A stretch of DNA of 32,841 nucleotides from an uncultured bacterium. Lineage in GTDB: Bacteria; Vulcanimicrobiota; CADAWZ01. Both the position numbers and the translations under genes were made by a program. Of this stretch, positions 8,328 to 16,721 are shown in pieces; within the stretch, counting starts at the first letter, position 1, and each line of letters begins with the position of its first letter. The notes below the pieces were generated by a model, which did not search any database, was not told the origin of the DNA, and saw only the letters and a program-made list of their open reading frames with translations. The DNA lies in NCBI GenBank assembly GCA_902790465.1, contig CADASF010000032.1:1-32841 (forward strand), in the 5' to 3' direction.

Positions 8328-9592
8328 CGATAAAAGAAGCTATAGAAGATATAATTTCAATAAAAGATGATTCAATATTGGTTAATCTCAAAAGATTTAT
8401 GGCACATTTGAAAGATTTTGCTTCAGAACACCATAAAGAATTGAATATTTTGCAAAATGGTCTAAATGATAGAATTTTGAAACTTTTCTTTGATGACGAT
8501 AGACCGCCAAAAAATAGAATTGCACTTATTAAAATGGAACTTGAAGACCAAGGGCTTTCTGAAAAGTGGATAGATTTTATTGTCGAGTCTTTCTGCTCTG
8601 CTTTAGGTTGGGAAATTGAAAAGAAAGATGATGAACAAAAAGTTGCAGAAAATAACATTGTTGTAAATAAAGAAATTGATTTTGAAGAAGCTAAAAGGCA
8701 AGTTGAAGAAGCTAAAAAACAGTTAGAACTGGCTCAAAAAAAAGAGCTTGAAAATTCGATAAAAAATAAAAAACAAGAAATTAGAGAAACTGAAAATAAT
8801 TTAAAAGAAGCAGAACGAAAAATTATTTCATTGAAATTTGATTTAGAAGAAGCAGAAAACCAAGAAAAAGAGCTACAAGAAAAATATGATAATATTACAA
8901 GTGAAAAATTGGCAACAGAAAAAGATTTTGCAGAAACTAAGGCACGATTTGAAAAATTGAAAGTAAAATTAGAACAAGGTGAAATTGAGTATAAAGAAAT
9001 TTCTGATGATTTAGATGAAATTCAACCAAAGACTAAAAAATTAAAATTAAAATATGATGAATCTGTAAAAAAATCAAATGAAGCTAAGGCTAATCTTGAA
9101 AAACTTAGTTTGGAAGAACTTATTTTGAAGGCAAAATGTGGAGACCCTGAAGCACAAAATGATCTTGGTGATAAGTATTATGTTGGCAATGGTGTAGCAG
9201 AAGATGAATCAGAGGCTATTAAATGGTACAGAAAATCGGCAGAACAGGGAAATTCAGAAGCTCAAAATAATCTTGGAGTTATGTATGAAAATGGTAAAGG
9301 TGTAAAACAAGATTATGAAGAGGCTATTAAGTGGTACAGAAAATCGGCTGAACAAGGAAATGCAAGAGCTCAAAATAATCTTGGAGTTATGTATGCAAAT
9401 GGTAAAGGTGTAAAACAGGATTATGAAAAGGCTATGAAGTGGTACAAAAAATCTGCAGAAAATGGAAATTCATTAGCAGAACTTAATTTAGCATATTTAG
9501 AATTACATAAAAATTTAGAATATTGTTCAAAATCAGTTCCAGAACTTATTGGAACATTAGAAAACTTGAGAGAACTTGGTGAAAAATTATGA
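8324..9592 (+). CDS. Adaptor-domain / coiled-coil / Sel1-repeat protein 2
   Basis: In this 422-residue paralog of the 3946 product, residues 1-100 form the shared helical domain (FMAHLKDF, ILQNGLNDRIL, EDQGLSEKWIDFI, ALGWEIEKK). Residues about 110-250 are a strongly charged coiled coil. Only three full Sel1 units follow (about 266-376), then a degenerate unit and a non-repeat tail with SVPELIGTLENL ending ELGEKL. It has the fewest Sel1 units of the five adaptor proteins. Start and stop both overlap neighbours by four bases (ATGA), which indicates translational coupling with the lipoprotein frame before it and the adaptor gene after it. Confidence 0.9.
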   Translation: MTIKEAIEDIISIKDDSILVNLKRFMAHLKDFASEHHKELNILQNGLNDRILKLFFDDDRPPKNRIALIKMELEDQGLSEKWIDFIVESFCSALGWEIEKKDDEQKVAENNIVVNKEIDFEEAKRQVEEAKKQLELAQKKELENSIKNKKQEIRETENNLKEAERKIISLKFDLEEAENQEKELQEKYDNITSEKLATEKDFAETKARFEKLKVKLEQGEIEYKEISDDLDEIQPKTKKLKLKYDESVKKSNEAKANLEKLSLEELILKAKCGDPEAQNDLGDKYYVGNGVAEDESEAIKWYRKSAEQGNSEAQNNLGVMYENGKGVKQDYEEAIKWYRKSAEQGNARAQNNLGVMYANGKGVKQDYEKAMKWYKKSAENGNSLAELNLAYLELHKNLEYCSKSVPELIGTLENLRELGEKL

Positions 9593-11772
9593 CGATAAAA
9601 GAAGCTATCGAAGATATAATTTCAAAAAAAGATGATTCTTTATTGATTGATCTCAAAAAATTTATGTCATATTTGCGAGATCTTATTCCTGAACACAATA
9701 AAGAATTAAAAATTTTGCAAAATGGTCTAACAGAAAGGATTTTGGAACTTTTCTTTAATGATAATAGACCACAAAAAAATAGAATTGCACTAATCAAAAT
9801 GGAACTTGAAGACCAAGGTCTTTCTGAAAAGTGGATAAATTTTATTGTTGAATCTTTCTGTTCTGCTTTGGTCTGGGAAATTGAAAATACAGATGATGTT
9901 GCAGAAACAATTACAAAAGAAGAAGTAACAGAAAATAATTTTGATGTAAATAAAGAAGTTGATTTGGAAGAAGCAAAGAGACAGCTTGAACTGGCTCAAA
10001 AACAATTAGAAAAAGCACAAAAAAGTAAAATTAATGAAGCACATTCAAAAACTAAAGAAGCCGAGGAAAAATTTGAAAAATCTAAGCGAGAATCTAATTT
10101 ATTGAAACTTCATTTTGAAGATACAGAAAAAAGAGAGAAAGAATTAAAAGCAAAATATGATAAAATAATAACAGAAAACTCAGAAACTAAAAAAGATTTA
10201 GAAGAAACTAAATCACTATTAGAAAATTTGGAAATCAAATTAGAACAAGTAACACTTGAACATAAAGAAATTTCAGAAAATTTTACAGAAATTCAGCTAA
10301 AAACTAAAAATTTAAAATCAAAATATGATGAAGCTATAAAAAAGTCAGATGAAACAAAGTCATTATTAGAAAAATTAAACTTGGAATATCTTATTTTAAG
10401 AGCAGATTATGGCTATCCCGAGGCACAATATGATCTTGCTGTTAAATATGATAATGGTGAAGGGGTAGAACAAGACGAAGAAGAGGCTGTTAAGTGGTTT
10501 ACAAAATCAGCTGAACAGGAATATGCAGAGGCTCAAAAAAAACTTGGTTATATGTATGCAACTGGGGATGGTGTAACAAAAGACCATTCAGAAGCTATTA
10601 AGTGGTTTAAAAAGTTCACAGTATTTAATTGGGAACTTGATGATATTTATGTTGATCTTGCTAAAAAATATGATAATGGTGTAACAAAAGATAAAGAAGA
10701 GGCTGTCAAGTGGTACAGAAAATCTGCAGAACTTGGAAATGCAACATCACAATATAATCTTGGTCTTTGTTATAAGAATGGAGAAGGGGTAACACAAGAT
10801 TATACAGAAGCTGTTAAGTGGTATAGAAAATCAGCTGAACAGGGAGATGGAGATGCACAATTTTATCTTGGTGTTATGTATGACTTTGGGTATGGCATAA
10901 CAAAAAATAAAGAAGAAGCTGTAAAATGGTACAAAAAATCCGCTGAACAAGGAAATGCAACATCACAATATAATCTTGGTCTTTGTTATAAGAATGGAGA
11001 AGGGGTAACACAAGATTATACAGAAGCTGTCAAGTGGTATAGAAAATCCGCTGAACAAGGAAATTCAACTGCTCAATTTAACCTTGGTGTTATGTATAAA
11101 AAGGGTGAAGGTATAGAACAAAACAAAAAAGAGGCTGTAAAGTGGTATAGAAAGTCCGCTGAACAAGGAAATGTTAATGCTCAAAATAATCTTGGTCTTT
11201 GTTATGAGAATGGAGAAGGTGTAAAACAAGATTATGCTGAAGCTGTAAAATGGTACAAAAAATCCGCTGAACAAGGAAATGCAAATGGTCAATTTGCTCT
11301 TGGTACTATGTATGACTTTGGGAATGGTATAACAAAAAATAAAAAAGAAGCTGTCAAGTGGTATAGAAAATCTGCTGAACAGGGACATTCAACTGCTCAA
11401 TTTAACCTTGGAAATATGTATTATAAGGGTGAAGGTATAGAACAAGACAAAAAAGAGGCTGTAAAGTGGTATAGAAAATCTGCTGAACAGGGACATTCAA
11501 CTGCTCAATATAATCTTGGTCTTCGTTATGAGAATGGAGAAGGTGTAAAACAAGATTATGCTGAGGCTGTCAAGTGGTACAGAAAATCTGCTGAACAAGG
11601 AAATGCAAATGGTCAATTTGCTCTTGGTACTATGTATAGACTGGGGAGAGGCGTAATAAAAGATGAAGAAGAATCTAAAAAGTGGTTTAAGAAGAGTGCT
11701 GAACAAGGTGATGAGAGAGCTAAATTTCAACTTAATGCATTAGGTGGATTCTTATTAAAAATATTTGGCTAA
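9589..11772 (+). CDS. Adaptor-domain / coiled-coil / Sel1-repeat protein 3
   Basis: At 727 residues this is the longest of the adaptor-Sel1 family. Residues 1-97 are the shared N-terminal domain, about 110-260 a coiled coil, then twelve Sel1 units from about 270 and a tail ending ALGGFLLKIFG. Unit 3 is irregular (TVFNWELDDIYVDLAKKY). Units 4 and 6 are almost identical in DNA, as are the core segments of 9 and 12, so the array grew by duplicating blocks of two or more units. The ATG overlaps the previous stop (ATGA). After the TAA at 11770-11772 the same frame stays open to 11823 and ends LGEIL, a decayed copy of the LGEKL tail seen in its neighbours, so the protein may once have ended later. 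Confidence 0.9.
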   Translation: MTIKEAIEDIISKKDDSLLIDLKKFMSYLRDLIPEHNKELKILQNGLTERILELFFNDNRPQKNRIALIKMELEDQGLSEKWINFIVESFCSALVWEIENTDDVAETITKEEVTENNFDVNKEVDLEEAKRQLELAQKQLEKAQKSKINEAHSKTKEAEEKFEKSKRESNLLKLHFEDTEKREKELKAKYDKIITENSETKKDLEETKSLLENLEIKLEQVTLEHKEISENFTEIQLKTKNLKSKYDEAIKKSDETKSLLEKLNLEYLILRADYGYPEAQYDLAVKYDNGEGVEQDEEEAVKWFTKSAEQEYAEAQKKLGYMYATGDGVTKDHSEAIKWFKKFTVFNWELDDIYVDLAKKYDNGVTKDKEEAVKWYRKSAELGNATSQYNLGLCYKNGEGVTQDYTEAVKWYRKSAEQGDGDAQFYLGVMYDFGYGITKNKEEAVKWYKKSAEQGNATSQYNLGLCYKNGEGVTQDYTEAVKWYRKSAEQGNSTAQFNLGVMYKKGEGIEQNKKEAVKWYRKSAEQGNVNAQNNLGLCYENGEGVKQDYAEAVKWYKKSAEQGNANGQFALGTMYDFGNGITKNKKEAVKWYRKSAEQGHSTAQFNLGNMYYKGEGIEQDKKEAVKWYRKSAEQGHSTAQYNLGLRYENGEGVKQDYAEAVKWYRKSAEQGNANGQFALGTMYRLGRGVIKDEEESKKWFKKSAEQGDERAKFQLNALGGFLLKIFG

Positions 11773-11819
11773 AAAAGAATATTTATAAAAACACATTTGC
11801 AAACATTGGGTGAAATATT

Positions 11820-13445
11820 ATGACGATAAAAGAAGCAATAAAATTTATAAAAAAAGATAAGTCATTATTGGTTGATTCAAAAAGATTTATGTCCTCTTTA
11901 CGAGATTATTCTCCAGAATACGATAAAGAAGTGAAAATTTTACAAAATAATCTAACGGAAAGGATTTTAAGACTTTTCTTTGATGACGATAGACCACAAA
12001 AAAATAGAATTGCACTAATCAAAATAGAACTTGAAGACCAAGGGCTTTCTGAAAAGTCTATAGACTTTATTCTTGATTCTTTTTGTTCTGCTTTAGGTTG
12101 GAAAATTGAAAAGAAAGAAAATAAGAAAAATAAAATTACAGAAAATAATGTTACTAAAAATAAAGAAGTTGATTTGGAAGAAGCAAAGAGACAGCTTGAA
12201 GAGGCACAAAAACAATTTGAGCAAGCAAAAAAGAAAGAAATAGATAAAGCAATTGCAAAAACTCAAGAAGCTGAAAAAAAATTCAATGAAGCAGAACAAA
12301 AATCAAATTTAATAAAAATAAATTTAGAAAATACAGAAAAAAAGGAAAAAGATTTAAAAGCAATATATGGTAAAATAGCTGCTAAAAAGTCAGAAATAGA
12401 AAAAAAATTTGTAGATACTAAAGCACAATTTGAAATTTGGAAAGCAAAATTAGAAGAAAGTAAAACAAAATTAGAACAAGTAAAAATTGAATATAAAGAT
12501 ATTTCAGATGATATTACTGAAATTCAGCTAAAAGTTAAAAATTTAAAATTAAAATATGATGAATCTCTAAAAAAATATGTAGAAGCAAAAGAAATTCTTA
12601 AAAAAACGGAATTAGAAGAACTTACTCTAAAGGCAAATTCTGGAGATTCCGAAGCCCAAAATGATCTTGGTGAAAATTACTATTATGGAGAAGGAGTGAA
12701 ACAAGATTATAAAGAGGCTATAAAATGGTATAAACAATCAGCTGAACAGGGAAATATAAGTGCTCAATTTAATCTTGGTCATATGTATGAAAATGGATAT
12801 GGTGTAAAACAGGATTATGAAGAGGCTGTAAATTGGTATAAAAAATCTGCTGAACAAGGAGATAAAGACAGTCAATATTGTATTGGTTATATGTATGAAC
12901 ATGGATATGGTATAAAACAGGATTATTCAGAAGCTGTAAAGTGGTATAGAAAATCTGCTGAACAGGGAGATGCAGATGCTCAAAATAATCTTGGTCTTTG
13001 TTATAAAAATGGGTATGGAGTAAAACAGGATTATGCAGAAGCAATTAAATGGTACAGAAAATCGGCTGAACAAGAAAATGACTCTGCCCAATATAATATG
13101 GGTATTATGTATGAACATGGATATGGACTAGAACAAGATTACTCAGAAGCAATTAAATGGTATAGAAAATCGGCTGAACAGGGAAATGCACAAGCTCAAT
13201 TTTATCTTGGGCTTATGCATGAAGAAGGTCGAGGGGTAAAACAAGATTATTTAGAAGCAGTAAAGTGGTATAGAAAATCTGCTGAACAAGGAAATGCAGA
13301 TGCTCAAAATAATCTTGGTATTATTTACTACAATGGTGAAGGTGTTCCAAAAGATAAAAAAGAGGCAATTAAATTGTTTAGACAATCAGCTGAACAGGGA
13401 AATACAAAAGCTGAAGAAATACTAAGAAGAAGATTTGGATTATAA
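11820..13445 (+). CDS. Adaptor-domain / coiled-coil / Sel1-repeat protein 4
   Basis: This 541-residue member has the shared domain at residues 1-96 (two residues shorter near the start than its paralogs), a long Lys/Glu-rich coiled coil at about 105-265, and seven Sel1 units at about 270-523. It ends in AEEILRRRFGL. The ribosome site GGGTGA lies in the remnant tail of the previous gene. Its last six bases overlap the end of the convergent LRR gene (13440-13442 is that gene's stop), and no terminator hairpin is visible between them. It is the last gene of the plus-strand Sel1 run. Confidence 0.9.
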   Translation: MTIKEAIKFIKKDKSLLVDSKRFMSSLRDYSPEYDKEVKILQNNLTERILRLFFDDDRPQKNRIALIKIELEDQGLSEKSIDFILDSFCSALGWKIEKKENKKNKITENNVTKNKEVDLEEAKRQLEEAQKQFEQAKKKEIDKAIAKTQEAEKKFNEAEQKSNLIKINLENTEKKEKDLKAIYGKIAAKKSEIEKKFVDTKAQFEIWKAKLEESKTKLEQVKIEYKDISDDITEIQLKVKNLKLKYDESLKKYVEAKEILKKTELEELTLKANSGDSEAQNDLGENYYYGEGVKQDYKEAIKWYKQSAEQGNISAQFNLGHMYENGYGVKQDYEEAVNWYKKSAEQGDKDSQYCIGYMYEHGYGIKQDYSEAVKWYRKSAEQGDADAQNNLGLCYKNGYGVKQDYAEAIKWYRKSAEQENDSAQYNMGIMYEHGYGLEQDYSEAIKWYRKSAEQGNAQAQFYLGLMHEEGRGVKQDYLEAVKWYRKSAEQGNADAQNNLGIIYYNGEGVPKDKKEAIKLFRQSAEQGNTKAEEILRRRFGL

Positions 13446-16400
13446 ACCAAGACAAAATAAAAGTATTAGAAGTATTAGAATTGTTAATACTAATAATAAA
13501 ATGAACGGCTTTCTATAATCATAATCATCTAATAAACATATTGATATAATTATAATAGCTAAAATTGCTATTCCCAAAATAAGCCAACTATGTAAAATTA
13601 TAATTAAAAAAAGAATTATTAGAATTGTTAATACTAATAATAAAATGAACGGCTTTCTATAATCATAATCATCTAATAAACATATTGATATATTTATAAT
13701 AGCTACAATTGTTATTGTTATTCCCCAAATAAGCCAACCTTGATAATTGAATACAAACTTAAATAGACCTGATATTACTAAAAATAGACAAATAGATTGT
13801 AACAAGGAAAGAATTATTGCAAATCCTCGTTCTTTTAATTCATATTTAATAAAGATTGCATCAAAAATTGAAAATATTGTTCCTATAAATATAAATGATA
13901 AAAAAATATTTTTCCAATATTGAATTACATAATTATTTGTATTTTTTGTTTCCAAGAGACACATTAAAAATGTAAAGAAAATCATTATAATTGTTAGTGA
14001 TAATAATATAGCTAATGGTTTTTCATAATCATATTCCATTACCAATATTGCTATATTTATAATAGTTAAAATTGTTATTATTATTCCAGAAATAAGACAA
14101 CCATGCCAATTAAATATAAAATTAAACAAACTTGATATTGTAAAAAACAAACAAATAGATTGAAGTAAAGAAATAAATATTACTGTTCCGTGTTCACTAG
14201 AATATCTATCATTTATATGTAAAGACGATGAAACTGAAAATATTATTCCTATAATTATAAATATCCAATTCCAAATAGGAGCATAATTACAACTTTGCAA
14301 TAATTGAGGAATTATAAATAGAGTTGTCAATACAGATAATATTAATAATATAGTTAATGGCTTTCCATAATTATCGTCTTGCACCCATATTGCTATATTT
14401 ATAATCAATAAAATTGCTATTAATATTCCCCAAACAGTCCAACCATGCCAATTAAATAATATGTTAAATATATTTGATATTATAAAAAATAAACAAATTG
14501 ACTGGATGAATGCAAAAAATATTGCAATTCCGTGTTCACTAGAATATTCATTACTTATCAATTCAAGACTTCCAATTACAAATATTATTCCTATAATTAA
14601 AAATACCCAATTCCAACCCCATTTATAATTCCAACAATTATAATTAAAATATCTATCTATAAATTTTGTTGTCTCTTTTTTATGTTGTATTTGTGAATTT
14701 TGACTTGCTGTTTTATTTTCATTAGTAGTTTTTTCAATTTGTGTATTTTTATTTACAGTTTTATTTTCATTATTTGTTTTTGCATTTTGTGAATTTAGAC
14801 TTATAGTTTTTGTTTCATTATTTGTTTTTGCATTTTGTGAATTTAGACTTACAGTTTTATTTTCATTAGTAGTTTTTGCATTTTGTGTACTTTGACTTAC
14901 AGTTTTATTTTCATTATTTGTTTTTTCAATTTGTGAATTTAGACTTATAGTTATTGTTTCATTATTTGTTTTTGCATTTTGTGAATTTAGACTTACAGTT
15001 TTATTTTCATTAGTAGTTTTTGCAATTTGTGAATTTAGACTTACAGTTTTTGTTTCATTATTTGTTTTTGCAATTTGTGAATTTAGACTTACAGTTTTTG
15101 TTTCATTATTTGTTTTTGCATTTTGTGAATTTAGACTTACAGTTTTTGTTTCATTATTTGTTTTTGCATTTTGTGAATTTAGACTTACAGTTTTTGTTTC
15201 ATTAGTAGTTTTTGCATTTTGTGTACTTTGACTTACAGTTTTATTTTCATTACTTGTTTTTGCAATTTGTGAATTTTGACTTGCAGTTTTATTTTCATTA
15301 CTTGTTTTTTTAATTTGTGTATTTTGACTTACAGTTTTTGATTCATTAGTAGTTTTTTCAATTTGTGTATTTTGACTTACAGTTTTATTTTCATTATTTG
15401 TTTTTGCATTTTGTGTATTTTGACTTACAGTTTTATTTTCATTATTTGTTTTTTCAATTTGTGAATTTTGACTTACAGTTTTTGATTCATTAGTAGTTTT
15501 TGCAATTTGTGTATTTTTATTTACAGTTTTATTTTCATTACTTGTTTTTGCAATTTGTGAATTTTGACTTGCAGTTTTATTTTCATTACTTGTTTTCGTA
15601 ATTTGTGTATTTTGACTTACAGTTTTTGATTCATTAGTAGTTTTTTCAATTTGTGTATTTGAATTAACAGCTATTCCATTTATAGATTTTGCTCCCCAAG
15701 GTGAACCTGTTGCTACACCTGAATATTCTATATTTCTAACTCCTATGAAAACATTCTCACCAATTTTTACAACATTATTTGGAACTTTCAAATTACTTAA
15801 AGATAAACAATTATTAAAAGCATTATTTCTAATAATTGTAACACTTTCAGGGATAATTACATCTTCTAAAGATAAACAACCACTAAAAGCACTATCTCCT
15901 ATTTCTTTTATTCCATTAGGTATTGTTATCTTTTTTAAAGATAAACAATTTTCAAAGGCACTATTTCCTATTTTAATAATACTATTAGGAATTGTTATTT
16001 CTGATAAATATTCACAATCTTTAAAGGCATTATCTTCAATTTTAGTTATTTTGTAATATTTGTTTTTATATTTAAAAGTTTCTGGGATTTCTATTGATGT
16101 AATTTCATTTTTATTTTTATATCCCAATTGTTTTAAAATTTTATCATTTAATGAAATTTCTATTGGGGAAGTTTCTACTTTATTTACTGCTACATTTGTA
16201 TTTAAATTTTTGAATATAAATATGATTCCTACAATTAAAATTATAATTGCAACACTGGCAATTAGATATTTAATATAATTTGTGTTATTAGTTTGATTTA
16301 TAGTATTAGAATTATTTGCTATTACCTGTGGTGGTGTATAATTAGTATGAGAAGTTCTATTATTTGAAGTTTTAGTGTTTTGTGATGTATAATTATTTTC

Positions 16401-16628
16401 TAATTTTTTTATGATTTTGTGTGCTTTAGATTCATTACTATCATTACCATTTAATACTTTTTCTAACCAATTATCATCTAAATTTTTGGCATTATTTACC
16501 AATTTTTCAGTATCATAACCTGAAGAATGAGCTTGAGGTAAATAATCTCTAATGATTGCCTTGAATTTTTTAGGATCATTTGATGTATTCTGTATTAAAG
16601 ATTGTTTTACTATTTCTTTTCTATTCAT
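13440..16628 (-). CDS. BspA-type LRR membrane protein with 16-residue repeat array
   Basis: The 1062-residue product has several parts. Residues 1-80 are helical and resemble a short form of the Sel1 proteins' N-terminal domain (KKFKAIIRDYLP, then LEKVLNG, then KIIKKLENN). One membrane helix spans about 121-140. About 176-303 are BspA-type LRR_5 repeats (IPNSIIKIGNSAFENC and similar), ending with GSPWGAKSING. Residues 325-644 are twenty copies of a 16-residue Thr/Ser/Asn repeat. Residues about 655-1062 are three tandem copies of a multi-helix membrane module (conserved EHG, QSICLF, NWHGW and DDYDYRKP) plus a partial fourth. LRR_5 regions usually bind proteins at the cell surface. The start follows AAGG and a long hairpin. 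I do not recognise the membrane module. Confidence 0.85.
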   Translation of the reverse strand: MNRKEIVKQSLIQNTSNDPKKFKAIIRDYLPQAHSSGYDTEKLVNNAKNLDDNWLEKVLNGNDSNESKAHKIIKKLENNYTSQNTKTSNNRTSHTNYTPPQVIANNSNTINQTNNTNYIKYLIASVAIIILIVGIIFIFKNLNTNVAVNKVETSPIEISLNDKILKQLGYKNKNEITSIEIPETFKYKNKYYKITKIEDNAFKDCEYLSEITIPNSIIKIGNSAFENCLSLKKITIPNGIKEIGDSAFSGCLSLEDVIIPESVTIIRNNAFNNCLSLSNLKVPNNVVKIGENVFIGVRNIEYSGVATGSPWGAKSINGIAVNSNTQIEKTTNESKTVSQNTQITKTSNENKTASQNSQIAKTSNENKTVNKNTQIAKTTNESKTVSQNSQIEKTNNENKTVSQNTQNAKTNNENKTVSQNTQIEKTTNESKTVSQNTQIKKTSNENKTASQNSQIAKTSNENKTVSQSTQNAKTTNETKTVSLNSQNAKTNNETKTVSLNSQNAKTNNETKTVSLNSQIAKTNNETKTVSLNSQIAKTTNENKTVSLNSQNAKTNNETITISLNSQIEKTNNENKTVSQSTQNAKTTNENKTVSLNSQNAKTNNETKTISLNSQNAKTNNENKTVNKNTQIEKTTNENKTASQNSQIQHKKETTKFIDRYFNYNCWNYKWGWNWVFLIIGIIFVIGSLELISNEYSSEHGIAIFFAFIQSICLFFIISNIFNILFNWHGWTVWGILIAILLIINIAIWVQDDNYGKPLTILLILSVLTTLFIIPQLLQSCNYAPIWNWIFIIIGIIFSVSSSLHINDRYSSEHGTVIFISLLQSICLFFTISSLFNFIFNWHGCLISGIIITILTIINIAILVMEYDYEKPLAILLSLTIIMIFFTFLMCLLETKNTNNYVIQYWKNIFLSFIFIGTIFSIFDAIFIKYELKERGFAIILSLLQSICLFLVISGLFKFVFNYQGWLIWGITITIVAIINISICLLDDYDYRKPFILLLVLTILIILFLIIILHSWLILGIAILAIIIISICLLDDYDYRKPFILLLVLTILILLILLFCLGL
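13473..13760. repeat. 144-bp direct duplication at the 3' end of the LRR gene
   Basis: The block beginning at 13473 (TATTAGAATTGTTAATACTA) recurs from 13617 with near identity over more than 70 bases, including the segment for DDYDYRKPFILLL. The copies then drift through GCTA.AATTG.TATT and AATAAGCCAAC. The period is 144 bp (48 codons), so the frame is kept. This explains the partial fourth membrane module at the C-terminus. Confidence 0.8.
14701..15660. repeat. 48-bp minisatellite, 20 copies, inside the LRR gene
   Basis: Twenty consecutive units of 48 bp encode variants of SQNAKTNNETKTVSLN. Units differ at fixed positions (I or N, E or A, T/S/N, E or N, V/A/I, Q or L) and fall into subfamilies: copies 1-9 mostly end SQN, while copies 10-15 and 17-18 end SLN. 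This points to local homogenisation. Every unit keeps the frame. Confidence 0.95.
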
Positions 16629-16650
16629 TTTTGCCTTAAAATTTAGAAAT

Positions 16651-16692
16651 AACCCATGTAAGCAATAATTTCACATATTGCCCACATGGGTT
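16651..16692. terminator. Hairpin between the PP2C and LRR genes
   Basis: AACCCATGT (16651-16659) pairs with ACATGGGTT (16684-16692), and inside it GCAATA pairs with TATTGC, giving a near-continuous stem. On the minus strand it follows the PP2C stop codon by about 30 bases and ends 22 bases before the LRR gene ATG, without a strong U-run. It could be a leaky terminator, an mRNA processing or stability element, or a control on LRR translation. Confidence 0.55.
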
Positions 16693-16721
16693 TTGGTTAT
16701 TTTTTGTATTTTTGATTTTAG

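Noticed and set aside
14701-15660. Array resembling a CRISPR locus (regular 48-bp period)
   Set aside because: There are no constant repeats with unique spacers: the whole unit repeats, varies gradually and keeps one reading frame, and no cas genes are present.
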